Assembly: GCA_036927565.1 (NCBI GenBank)
Contig: JAYESD010000007.1
Coordinates: 130,050,230 to 130,114,229 of the forward strand
From: Tuctoria greenei
Lineage: Eukaryota; Streptophyta; Magnoliopsida; Poales; Poaceae
Length of the DNA: 64,000 nucleotides
Reading direction: 5' to 3'
This document shows positions 11,011 to 20,849 of this stretch, piece by piece (position 1 is the stretch's first letter; each line of letters begins with the position of its first letter). The translations under genes and the position numbers were made by a program. Under the pieces are notes generated by a model that was not told the DNA's origin, made no database searches, and worked only from the letters and a program-made list of their open reading frames with translations.

Positions 11011-12655
11011 GCATACTCCTCCGGTGGATCAAATTGGGTGCTTGACAGTGGATGCACTAATCATATGACCGGAGAGAGGAAGATGTTTGTAGAGTACAAG
11101 GAGAATGAATATCCTAGTGAAGGAATATTCTTTGGGGATAATAGCCAAGGGAAAATCATTGGCACCGGTAAAATTGCTATCTCCTCAAAACACACTCTTT
11201 TTAATGTGCTTCATGTTGATTCACTTGATTACAACCTCTTGTCTATTTCTCAATTATGTGATAATGGTTATGATTGTCTTTTTACTAACAATGGTGTGAC
11301 CGTCTCAAGAAGATGCAACAACTCAATCGCCTTTAAGGGCGTACTCAAGGGAAAGCTTTACCTTGTGGATTCTCCATGGATAAAGCCCAACTTGATACGT
11401 GCTTAATGGCGAAAACTAACATGGGATGGCTATGGCACCGAAGGCTAGCCCATGTTGGGATGAGAAACTTGCAAAAACTTCTTAAGGGGGATCATATCCA
11501 TGGACTAGAAGATGTTGTCTTTGAGAAAGATAGACCATGTAGCGCATGTCAAGCTGGAAAGCAAGTAGGAGCTCAACATCCGTCCAAGAACATCATGACA
11601 ACCTCAATACCATTGGAGCTACTACACATGGACCTATTCGGACCGATCGCCTACATTAGCATTGGCGGTAACAAGTATGGTCTAGTTATTGTCGATGATT
11701 TTTCTCGCTTCACGTGGGTATTTTTCCTGCATGACAAAGGTGAAACCCAAGGAGTTCTCAAGAAGTTCTTGAGGAGAGCTCAAAACGAGTTCTCCTTAAG
11801 AATCAAGAAGATTAGGAGTGACAACGGGACGGAGTTCAAGAATACTCAAGTTGAAGACTTCTTGGATGAAGAAGGAATCAAGCACGAGTTCTCCGCTCCC
11901 TACTCCCCTCAACAAAATGGAGTAGCAGAGAGGAAGAATAGGACTCTAATTGAGATGTCAAGGATGATGCTTGATGAGTACAAGACGTCCGACCGGTTTT
12001 GGGCGGAAGCGGTTAACACCGCTTGCCATGCCATAAACCGGTTGTATCTTCATCGACTCTTGAAGAAGACCTCATAAAAACTCCTAACCGGTAACAAACC
12101 CAACATCTCCTACTTTCGTGTTTTTGGGAGCAAGTGCTATATTCTCAACAAGAATCCTAGGAATTTGAAGTTCGCTTCGAAATCCGATGAAGGTTTCTTG
12201 CTTGGCTATGACTCAAACACCTACGCCTATCGTGTCTTCAACAAGTCCTCTGGGATTATTGAAGTAGCACATGACGTAGTGTTTGATGAGACTAATGGCT
12301 CTCAAGTGGAGCAAGTTGATAAGTGTGTGCTAGATCAAGAGGAGACTCCACAAGAAGCACTTAGGAGAATGGCACTTGGAGATGTGCGACCACATGATCC
12401 AAATGATCCTTAAGCAAGCGAACAAGATGCAAATCCCCCACATGAACAAGATCAAGATCCTCAAGGTGAATCTCAACAAGATCAAAATCAAGTAGGAGGC
12501 TTGGATCAAGGGGGGGATCAAGAAAATGATCAAGATGAAGACAATGATCGAGAAGCTCAACCACCACACCCAAGAGTTCATCAAAGCGTTCAACGGGACC
12601 ATCCCTTGACAACATACTTGGAGACATCTCCAAAGGGGTAACTACTCGCTCACGT
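11011..12655 (+). pseudogene. Copia 1 protease and integrase, broken
   Basis: Copia-type aspartic protease (WVLDSGCTNHMTG, near 11032) is followed by the pre-integrase domain (WHRRLAHVG, CSACQAGKQ) and the integrase core. The catalytic residues can be placed in MDLFGP (D), RSDNGTEF (D) and QNGVAERKNRT (E). The integrase tail includes FRVFGSKCY and DEGFLLGYDSN. Protease matures Gag-Pol and integrase inserts the cDNA. Damage: a frameshift near 11370 between protease and integrase, TAA at 12075-12077 where copia 2 has an intact codon, and TAA at 12411-12413. The following 240 bp is an acidic Gln/Asp-rich linker that leads into RT. Confidence 0.88.
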
Positions 12656-14230
12656 ATGGCTAACTTTTGTGAACACTATTCCTTTGTTTCCTCGCTAGAG
12701 CCACGGAAAGTTGAAGAAGCTCTACAAGACCTGGATTGGGTAATGGCGATGCAAGAAGAGCTCAACAACTTCAGGAGGAACAAGGTGTGGGAACTCGTGA
12801 GAAGACCAAATGCAAATGTTGTTGGAACCAAGTGGGTGTTCCACAACAAACAAGATGAACACGGGGTAGTAACAAGAAACAAGGCAAGACTTGTAGCAAA
12901 ACGATACGCTCAAGTCGAAGGTTTGGATTTTGATGAAACCTTTGCTCCCGTAGCTAGGCTTGAATCTATTCGCATATTATTGGCCTTTGCTACTCACCAT
13001 GATTTCAAGTTATATCAAATGGATGTGAAAAGTGCATTCCTCAACGGTCCAATCAAGGAGGAAGTGTATGTGGAGCAACCGCCCAGATTTGAAGATGAAG
13101 AGCATCCCGATCACGTCTACAAGTTGTGTAAGGCTCTCTATGGCCTCAAACAAGCACCTAGAGCTTGGTATGAGTGCCTTAGGGATTTTCTCACTCGAAA
13201 TGGTTTTAAGATTGGGAAAGCCGATTATACTCTCTTCACTAAGCATTTTGATAATGACTTGTTCGTATGCCAAATTTATGTTGATGATATCATATTTGGT
13301 TCTACTAACAAGACTTTTTGTGATGAGTTTTCCAAAATCATGACGGAGAGATTTGAGATGTCTATGATGGGGGAGTTGAAGTTTTTCCTAGGTTTCCAAG
13401 TAAAGCAACTCAAGGAAGGGACCTTCATATGCCAAACCAAGTACACTCATGACATTCTCAAGAAGTTTGGCATGGAGAAGGCGAAGCCCATCAAGACACC
13501 TATGGGAACAAACGGGCATCTAGGACTAAACGAAGAAGGAGCGAGCGTGGACCAAAAGGTATACCGTTCTATGATTGGCTCTTTGCTTTATCTTTGTGCT
13601 TCTAGACCTGACGTTATGCTTAGTGTGTGCATGTGTGCTCGATTCCAAGCCACTCCAAAAGAGTGTCACTTGACAGCGGTTAAGAGGATCCTTAGGTATT
13701 TAGTTCACACTCCTAATCTAGGTCTTTGGTACCCTAAAGGATCCAAGTTTGATCTCGTCGGTTATTCCGATGTGGATTATGCGGGCTGTAGGGTAGATTG
13801 GAAGAGCACATCCGGGACATGCCAATTTCTTGGTAGGTCCTTGGTTGCATGGTCTTCCAAGAAACAAAACTCCATTGCCCTTTCCACAGCCAAAGCGGAG
13901 TACGTTGCAGCCGGAAGTTGCTGTGCGCAGCTTCTTTGGATGCGACAAACTCTTAGGGATTATGGTTACAATCTGAGCCATATTCCTCTCCTATGTGACA
14001 ATGAGAGTGCCATCAAGATTGCTCACAACCCCGTCGAGCATTCTAGAACCAAACACATAGACATCCGTCACCATTTCCTGCGAGACCACTCTATCAAGGG
14101 AGATACCGTTATCTCTCATGTTAGAAGTGAGAAGCAATTGGCGGATATCTTCACCAAACCCCTTGATGAGAGACGCTTTTGTGACCTAAGGAGTGAGCTA
14201 AATATCTTGGATTCTCGAAACATTGCTTGA
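12656..14230 (+). CDS. Copia 1 reverse transcriptase-RNase H (C-terminal part of Pol), open
   Basis: Open frame of 524 residues covering the RVT_2 reverse transcriptase and copia RNase H. RT motifs are WELVRRP, GTKWVF, DVKSAFLNG, LYGLKQAPRAWY and the active-site YVDD at residues 208-211 (13277-13288). RNase H shows YSDVDYAG, LSTAKAEYVAA and LLCDNESA, which supply the acidic residues, then KHIDIRHHFLRDH and ADIFTKPLDE. The first ATG is only where the frame opens: the domain belongs to the longer Gag-Pol, so no free start is implied. It is the best preserved coding part of this element, but the stops upstream at 12077 and 12413 would prevent normal Pol synthesis. Confidence 0.93.
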   Translation: MANFCEHYSFVSSLEPRKVEEALQDLDWVMAMQEELNNFRRNKVWELVRRPNANVVGTKWVFHNKQDEHGVVTRNKARLVAKRYAQVEGLDFDETFAPVARLESIRILLAFATHHDFKLYQMDVKSAFLNGPIKEEVYVEQPPRFEDEEHPDHVYKLCKALYGLKQAPRAWYECLRDFLTRNGFKIGKADYTLFTKHFDNDLFVCQIYVDDIIFGSTNKTFCDEFSKIMTERFEMSMMGELKFFLGFQVKQLKEGTFICQTKYTHDILKKFGMEKAKPIKTPMGTNGHLGLNEEGASVDQKVYRSMIGSLLYLCASRPDVMLSVCMCARFQATPKECHLTAVKRILRYLVHTPNLGLWYPKGSKFDLVGYSDVDYAGCRVDWKSTSGTCQFLGRSLVAWSSKKQNSIALSTAKAEYVAAGSCCAQLLWMRQTLRDYGYNLSHIPLLCDNESAIKIAHNPVEHSRTKHIDIRHHFLRDHSIKGDTVISHVRSEKQLADIFTKPLDERRFCDLRSELNILDSRNIA

Positions 14231-15131
14231 GTCGTGCACATCTGATTGCTATTAGTTTTCAACTTCAAATTGTTGTGTGTTTTCGGAAATCTCATCTATT
14301 TTTCTTGAAAACTATGTTCTAAACTTCTCTTTGGTGAAAATGATCATAGTTTGAGTGTTGGTTGCTTACTGATCATTTTTGTCAAAGATTTTTGCAAAAA
14401 CCTGTCCAAAATGTCCATATATACCTATATTTAGATCCCCAAGTGTTTGCACATTGCATACACTCAGGGGGAGTCGGACAAGTCTGACAAAAGTCAGACA
14501 TGTCCGAAGTGGGTTTTAAGTCTGCAGAGAGAATTCGGACTTGTCCGAAGTACAAATTCGGACATGTCCGACGTGGGAAATCCAAACCCCTTCAAAGAGG
14601 CCGACAGTTTTCTTTCCTTCTCTCTCTCCTCACTTCAAACCCTAATCTCCATCTCTCTCAAACCTCCCAAGGCGATCCACATTGCTTTTGAGGCTCTTGT
14701 GAGGAGTTCTTGAGGGAAAATCTCCCTCGAAGTTGGAGGATTCACATCCCCTTCGGAGTCCTTCAATCTTTTCTCCATCCGAAGGTATTTTTCTCATCTT
14801 TCCTCTCATTTCTAGATCTAGCGGCAAGTTTGCAAATTTATGCCCTTGGAATTGTTCCTAGGCATGTTTGCAACCTTGGTGGAAAATTTGGTCGGTAGAA
14901 AAATTGATTTGCTTAGTTTCCTTAGCAATTAGGGTCAGTTTTGTACAGGTCAGACAAGTCTGACAGAAATTCGAACATGTCCGAATTTTCTGAGTCAGAC
15001 AAGTCTGACTTTCCAGTCAGACATGTCCGATCCTGTATAACTCTGAGACCTAATTTCTATCGAAACTATCAAGTTAATTTCTCTATCTCTCTTGCTTTGA
15101 CTCTTACCTATCCTTGTATCTTTTTCTAGCT
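14231..15131 (+). other. Copia 1 spacer between pol and ORF3, with a second palindrome group
   Basis: Non-coding. It contains a CAGGGGGAG tract at about 14464 and eight LTR-type palindromes in four pairs at 14475-14510, 14535-14575, 14948-14985 and 14995-15030. CT-rich leader-like sequence runs from 14610 to 14790. A donor-like GAAG|GTATTTTTC lies near 14783 and an acceptor-like TTTTTCTAG near 15129. Either a spliced subgenomic RNA or an internal promoter could serve ORF3; the sequence does not decide. Confidence 0.55.
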
Positions 15132-16604
15132 ATGGGTCACGACAAAAGAGGCAAGGAGCCCGCAGGTCCCGATTCTTCGGCTCAACCATCAAAGCGACCA
15201 AAGAAGGTGGTTGCCAAGCGACCCGCAAGCGGTCATCTCACTATTCACAGTGGTCAGGGGGGCAGCTCGAGCTCCCAAGGGCAGCAAGAGATCGGACCGT
15301 TGGTCGTGCACTCTCCAGTTGGTGACACTCGACGCACGGCCGACAGGGTGAATTACCGGAGGAACATCCACGACACCATGCACATGAGAGATGTGCGGTG
15401 TTATGACATGCCAAGGGAGAGCAAGGATCCCCATTTCTGGTGCTTCTTCCACATGGATTACTACCGGTCAGTCCTCACGACCAAGAAGAACCCAGTCACG
15501 GAGATGCAATGGGTTGATTGGAAGGCTGCATTGAAGAAGAAGGATTCCTATCTTCTCTTCAAGGGGGTGCTCGAAGCTTGCGAGCACCACGGAGTCAGCG
15601 AGATCATGGGTCTCCAATACCCATGGAACAAGGAAGTCATCCTCCAATTTTATGCAACTGTGTTCTATTGGGTTGACAAGCACGGCTTCACCTGGATGAC
15701 CAATGGGGTGAAGTACGAAGTCAGCTATGAGGAGTTTGCCCGCATTCTCGGGATGGAGGACAGCCTGCAGCACTCACTGAAGATCCATGAGATGGATATA
15801 GTGAACCTCCTGGAGATGGAGAGTTTCTATGAGGATGGGTATCTAGCCGACCCTCCTCATATCCACGGCCTCAAGCCATTCCATGCCGTGGTGAACCGTC
15901 TGATCAGAAAGACCCTCTCGCCCAAGGATGGGGATGCCAACAGGATCAATCACAACAGCAGAAATCTGATCCAACTCTTGGCAGGGGAGCAGCAATTCAA
16001 TGCTTTTGACTATATCTACGAGGAGATTTACCTCGCCTCGGAGACGCCGGCTAGGTCTTGTTGCTATGCCCCGTACCTGATGAAGCTAATTGAGACGGTG
16101 TCTGGGAAGAAGTTTGTGAAGGATGTGCCTCATAGGCGCCTCGTGCCTCAGAAGCCTTCCAAGCTTCACCGCCCGATTCGAGCAGCTACACCGGCACTGG
16201 CACCAGCAGAGGGAGGACCTAGCTCCTCGAGGAGGAAGTCTGCTCAGCTTCCCAGCTCATCCTCTGTGCCCCAGCAGCAGCCATCTTGCTCCTCAGGACT
16301 GCTCAAGATCCTAAAGTCGATCTTCACCGTCTGCCGGTCGACTCAGCGCTTGGCAAAGAGGAACCAGAGGGACCTGGCAGCCATTAGGGAGCACCTCCAG
16401 CTTTCTCCAGTCGACGACGCCAGCTCAGACGAGGAGCCACCGGAGTTTCCGGAGCTCACCGAGGCGGAGATGGCGTTCTTCACCGGCAACAGCGCCTCTT
16501 CCTCAGCACCTCCTGCAGCTCACGGCGACTCCAGCGAGGAGAGCGACTACGAGGAGGAGAGCGGCGACGATGACAACGACGACGACGAGGACGACACCGA
16601 GTAG
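15132..16604 (+). CDS. Copia 1 ORF3: extra ORF after pol (Sirevirus env-like position), function unknown
   Basis: Intact frame of 490 residues from MGHDKRGKEP; an ATG six codons earlier is possible, but 15132 fits the start seen in copia 2. It has a basic N-terminus (KRPKKVVAKRP) and a central domain around residues 100-340 with CFFHMDYYRSVLT, ILQFYATVFYW and EEFARILGM. This resembles plant transposon proteins of the Transposase_32/Athila ORF1 sort (family assignment from memory). The tail is Ser/Pro-rich and then strongly acidic (EESDYEEESGDDDNDDDEDD). I see no signal peptide or clear membrane segment, so envelope is a positional label, not a demonstrated role. Copia 2 carries a homologue (38070-39896), so the ORF is a conserved part of these elements. 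Its intact state against a broken pol is notable. Confidence 0.8.
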   Translation: MGHDKRGKEPAGPDSSAQPSKRPKKVVAKRPASGHLTIHSGQGGSSSSQGQQEIGPLVVHSPVGDTRRTADRVNYRRNIHDTMHMRDVRCYDMPRESKDPHFWCFFHMDYYRSVLTTKKNPVTEMQWVDWKAALKKKDSYLLFKGVLEACEHHGVSEIMGLQYPWNKEVILQFYATVFYWVDKHGFTWMTNGVKYEVSYEEFARILGMEDSLQHSLKIHEMDIVNLLEMESFYEDGYLADPPHIHGLKPFHAVVNRLIRKTLSPKDGDANRINHNSRNLIQLLAGEQQFNAFDYIYEEIYLASETPARSCCYAPYLMKLIETVSGKKFVKDVPHRRLVPQKPSKLHRPIRAATPALAPAEGGPSSSRRKSAQLPSSSSVPQQQPSCSSGLLKILKSIFTVCRSTQRLAKRNQRDLAAIREHLQLSPVDDASSDEEPPEFPELTEAEMAFFTGNSASSSAPPAAHGDSSEESDYEEESGDDDNDDDEDDTE

Positions 16605-17018
16605 ACTAGGTCTTAGTGTCCACTTTTCTCCTTTTTGGTGCCTTGATGCCAAAGGGGGAGAAGTATTAGTCTCTAGTGCTTTTTCTTGGACATGGACATG
16701 TATCTAGTCATATTTTCTATCGTGGTGTGTCTTGTACTTATTTTTTACTCATTTATGACTGTTAGTGCTTAATGATGTTTATTGATGCCTTATGATAATC
16801 ATTATGATGCTTCATTGATCTCGTGTGCATTTCTTCATTTGTATCACATTATTGCACACACACGAGCATATAGGCACCCCACGACGATTGAGTGTATATG
16901 AGTTGTTTTTATTGTTATTCCAAAAGCTCATATACACTTGAGACTCAAAACTTCTATCAAATCTTATTTTTGTCAAAGACTTTAGTTGGTTGTCATCAAT
17001 CACCAAAAAGGGGGAGAT
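16605..17018 (+). other. Copia 1 3' untranslated region with polypurine tracts
   Basis: No gene. CCAAAGGGGGAGAAG lies at about 16655 and the PPT proper, CACCAAAAAGGGGGAGAT, ends directly at the 3' LTR (17001-17018). The PPT primes plus-strand DNA synthesis. Extra tracts of the same type are typical of Sireviruses. Confidence 0.85.
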
Positions 17019-18590
17019 TGTAAGTGCATCTAGGTCCCTTGTGGGTTTTGGTGGATTGATGATGAACCATTAAAGTGCTGATGAACTTGGTTGAGCATGA
17101 GCGCAGATCCGAAGTACGGAATGGAGCTTTGAAGAAAGACGGCAAAAGGAGAAAAGTTGTGGCGAAGAAGAATAGAAATAGGGTTTTCTATTTTCTCCTT
17201 GAGTCGTAGGAAAAACCGTACTATTAAGAGGGACACGACGCGTAGACACTTAGTGAGTCATTCGGGTGCTCAACCCCTTAGTAGAAGATTTTAGTAGGGC
17301 CTTTATGTCTTGGGCGGACTTTTCTGACTTGTGGTGTCAGACATGTCTGAATTCCCTCTGTTGGAAGTCGGACATGTCCGAATCTGTAAGTCAGACATGT
17401 CCGAATTGGCACTGGAAGGGTTCCAGTGAGTGTTCCAGTGAAGTTTTGGACTTGTCCGAACCTGGGGGTCGGACATGTCCGAGATGGATCTGTTCCTAGG
17501 GACCAAGGAAAATTTTCTAAGTCCCAGAGAGTCAGACTTGTCCGAGTTCTCTCTGCAGAACTTCAGACATGCCCGAGATTGTATGTCAGACATGTTTGAA
17601 GTGGTTTTGGTCAGACAAGTCTGAAGTTAAAGGCCTGACCTTTGAGGTCAGACATGTCCGAATTTGTGTCAGACATGTCCGAGGTGGCTTTTGGTGCACT
17701 ATTTAAGTTCCAACGGGTAGCCGTATGCTTTATGACATCAGCAATTCGGACAAGTCTGACTTTGTGTCAGACATGTCCGACGTGGGCTGTGTCAAACGGC
17801 TCTAATGACCTTTTGGAGTATAAATAGTGGGTGGCTTCGACCCACCAACCATGCCTAACACCCCTGAACAGTTCTGAACGCCCATTTGAACTCAAGAACC
17901 TCTCTCCACTTGTTCTTCACCTCTAGAGCCCAAATTCGAATTTTTGGGAGAGTGAAGAGTGCTTTGTGAGGATTGGGAGAAATGGTTTGTTGAGGGGTTG
18001 AGCAACGTGTGATTCGCTAAGTTTCTTCGTGATTGCGTGTTTGTTGCTCTTGGGGTTCTCCCCTAGACGGTTAGGTGTCGCCCCACAATTTCTTTATGAT
18101 CTCTTGTAATCGGGGAGTTTGTAACAATCTTTGTGATAGTGGAAGATCGAGAGTTGGCCCTTGTGGCAACTCGTGAGGGAAAGGCTAGAGAAGGTCTGGT
18201 CCCTTATGGACTCCTCAATGGGGACGTAGGATCCTTTGTGGTTCCGAACCTCGGGATAAAATCGTTTGTCTCTCGTTGTTCTTCCGTTCTTGCAAGTTTT
18301 GATTCTAGTGTTTTCCGCGTGCTATCTCTCCCTCAGCTTTCTTTCTACTCCATACTTCATGTAGAACTGCTAGGGATCGATATCTCTCACTAGATCGCTT
18401 AAAAATGGGATTTTTGGTCTGATCGTGCAGGTAATCTCGGACTTATCCGACCCAGGTCAGACTTGTCCGACTTAGGTCAGACAAGTCCGACTAGAAGTCA
18501 GACAAGTCTGACTTCTCTGTTTTCATAACTCTGAATTAAGTTTAAATTATCGATTATCGCCTATTCACCCCCCCTCTAGGCCGCCTTTCA
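17019..18590 (+). repeat. Copia 1 3' LTR
   Basis: TGTAAGTGCATC to CCGCCTTTCA, 1,572 bp, followed by target duplication AGATA. In the first 370 bp I count about nine differences from the 5' LTR. It repeats the palindrome array and the TATA box. Confidence 0.95.
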
Positions 18591-18595
18591 AGATA

Positions 18596-20182
18596 TCGAG
18601 GAGTGGGAAGAAGACGGTGTCATGTGTAATCGGCGGACGACTTTAGTTAAACCAGGAGTTCCAATATACAAGCTTGAGGATGTTCCTCTTGAATTTGACA
18701 ATGGGAAGCCGTTCATGACATTCGTACAACTTAGCAAACAACCCGCCCCACTCAGAAGAATGCATGAGTGGTACATCCTTGCCAGCACAAGATATGGTCT
18801 TAATTGCGTCACATTTCGTATTCCAAAAGAAGCATTCTGGAGCACTGGAGAAGATAGACGAGTCATTTTATTTGAAGAGCTGCGTCCCCTTTTGCATCGG
18901 GGCATGCTCGAAATCAACCTACTGCTCGTCTGGTGCTTGTAAGTGCTCTAATATTTTGTATTTGCTTTTCTTACTACACGCATACGCATTTCATGATATT
19001 ATAACAATTCTGGACTTCTTTAATAGGATGCAATACATGGATAATGAAAAGTGGTGCGCAAGACATGTATCCTTGACCCTACTAGGATTGCAAAGGCGGT
19101 ATTCGACGTCCAGGCGGATCGAGACTTAGCACAGTTCAAGCACATGAAAAAAAAGATTTTGAAAAAGCAATCGCAAAACTTAAGAAGGATAAAAGGACAG
19201 AAGTTGCAACTTACATAGGACATGCAATGTTTAACTTTGTCAGAGACGGCAAGGACCTCGTAAAGGCTCCGTACAACTTCGAGTAAGTTCGACACATGAC
19301 ATTGAAATAGTAATTATTGGTAATTGTTAACACGTGTGTTTGTGTGTTTGCAGTGATCACTACATAATGATCTTCATCAAGCCAGCGCAGGGAAAGGCAA
19401 TAGTCTTGGACTCGACCGATTTCCCACCAGATTGTTACAAAGATTTCCTTTCCATTTTGAAACTGTATGTTTATTCAATAATTTTAATTTACACACATTT
19501 AGAATGTGTTGACAAGTTTTATATGATATTTCTTGTATTACAACGCTTGGTGGTTTTACGCGGAACAGCTTGGCGGTGAGAGACCTTCCAATACGAATGT
19601 ATTGGACATTAAAACGTATTATGCTTGTCCAAAGCAGCCTGCTGGGAGTGTCTTATGCGGGTATTATGTATGCGAGCATCTTCGGACCGCCGGCGTATAT
19701 AGAGTGAATCGTGAGGATGTAAGTTATCCTTAATGTCGATACCTTATTTTCTTACTTTTGAGTTTCATTTTCATTGTAACTAGCATAGTTTAATACTTAT
19801 ATTCTCTGCTGTTCAATATTACTAGAAACATTATTTTCATATTTTGATTCCAACTTCAAAATTCAATTGCTCATAGTACAACTGCTCCAAAAATACCAAC
19901 TAAATTCCTGTATACTCTCACTTTGATCTATACTTTGAGATTGTTCAAACCAACACATTCTAAACCTTGTTATGTGTTATATTGCAGCACACGAAGAATC
20001 TGAACGAAGAATGGCCGGTTTGTAGAAGTATTCCTGATGGAGGAGCCGATAGGATTGCTTCTGAACTCTATCAATTCATTCGTCGCGAAATTTTGCACAA
20101 AAAAGGAAAGTTCCTTGATGAAAATGGTGCAGGAGCTGATGTGCCAGAACTTTGCGACTATGCCAATAGAAACAGTTTTTAG
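18596..20182 (+). pseudogene. CACTA second gene, 3' part: Ulp1-type (C48) cysteine protease domain
   Basis: Continuation of the gene cut at 7111; the codon is shared across the copia insertion. Ulp1 proteases remove SUMO-like modifiers, and related domains occur in several plant DNA transposons. Exons: 18596-18939 (KRRMHEWYILAST-type stretch), donor TGCTT|GTAAGTG; about 19026-19278; 19354-19464; about 19540-19719; 19988-20182 ending RNSF. The intron at 19279-19353 joins to give NFDDHYIMIF. The catalytic triad can be placed: His in DHYIMIF (19358-19360), Asp in VLDSTD (about 19409) and Cys in SVLCGYYV (19656-19658). Two frameshifts, near 19068 and in an A-run near 19150, break it. The triad is kept although the gene is dead as read. 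Confidence 0.82.
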
Positions 20183-20359
20183 TGAAAACTTGTAAACTAT
20201 GAGATGAATTGTATGTGTAACTTGTACATATGTATATTGTTTTAGTGAAATTGACTTCTGTGATGATAATATTGATGACTTTTGTTCTGTGATGATATTG
20301 TTGATTTTTGTTCTGTTTATATTGAATTGACCTGAAAATTAGAAATAACAGCAGTAGTA

Positions 20360-20846
20360 CTGCATAGGTTATATCTTATCATAGGCGGTTATTAACCAAT
20401 GGCTAGGCATGCCTGTGAAAAACAATTATCACAGGCGGCTAGATACAGGTAAAGAACCATCTGTGATAACCTAATTATTACAGGCGGTTACTGTTATGGT
20501 AGAAACTGGCTGCGGTAAAAGGTCTTCACAAGCGGCTTGATGTAGGTCAACATCCGCCTGTGATAACACCATTATCACAGGCGGTTAGTTATGCTGCAAG
20601 ACCTGCCAGTGATAAGACAATTATCACAGGCAGATATATATGCTGCACCACCTGCCTATGATAACTTATCTTCACAGACGGCTAGCATAAGTAAAAACCG
20701 CCTGTGATAATGTTTCTTCACAGGCGGTATCACTTTTCTGCCTGTGAAATTGCGGATTATCACAGACTCTTCATTTCATGCGGTTTTAAAAACCGCATGT
20801 GATAATAGGTTTGGAGCTGTCTGCGATAAGCCTTATTGTAGTAGTG
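20360..20846 (+). repeat. Right end of the first CACTA element: subterminal repeats and terminus
   Basis: About a dozen copies of TTATCACAGGCGGTTA-like motifs in both orientations lead to the terminus CCTTATTGTAGTAGTG at 20831-20846, the reverse complement of a CACTACTACAATAAGG end. TTA (20847-20849) is the expected 3-bp target duplication, but the left end is not in the window to confirm it. 20183-20360 is the AT-rich 3' flank of the gene, with no other feature. Confidence 0.88.
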
Positions 20847-20849
20847 TTA

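Larger units (their letters stand above)
7112..18590 (+). mobile_element. Copia 1: full-length Ty1/copia retrotransposon, Sirevirus-like
   Basis: This 11,479-bp element starts TGTAAGTGCATC and ends CTTTCA, with a 5-bp target duplication AGATA at 7107-7111 and 18591-18595. LTRs are 1,571 and 1,572 bp and differ by about 2-3% by eye, so the insertion is fairly young. Order is LTR, PBS, Gag, protease, integrase, RT-RNase H, extra ORF3, PPT, LTR; integrase before RT makes it Ty1/copia. Sirevirus traits are the TGGTATCAGAGC PBS, a CX2CX4HX4C Gag knuckle, a long region with an ORF after pol, repeated GGGGGAG tracts and LTR palindromes. It sits inside the coding frame of the CACTA gene. It carries several frameshifts and stops, so it is not autonomous as read. 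Confidence 0.95.
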
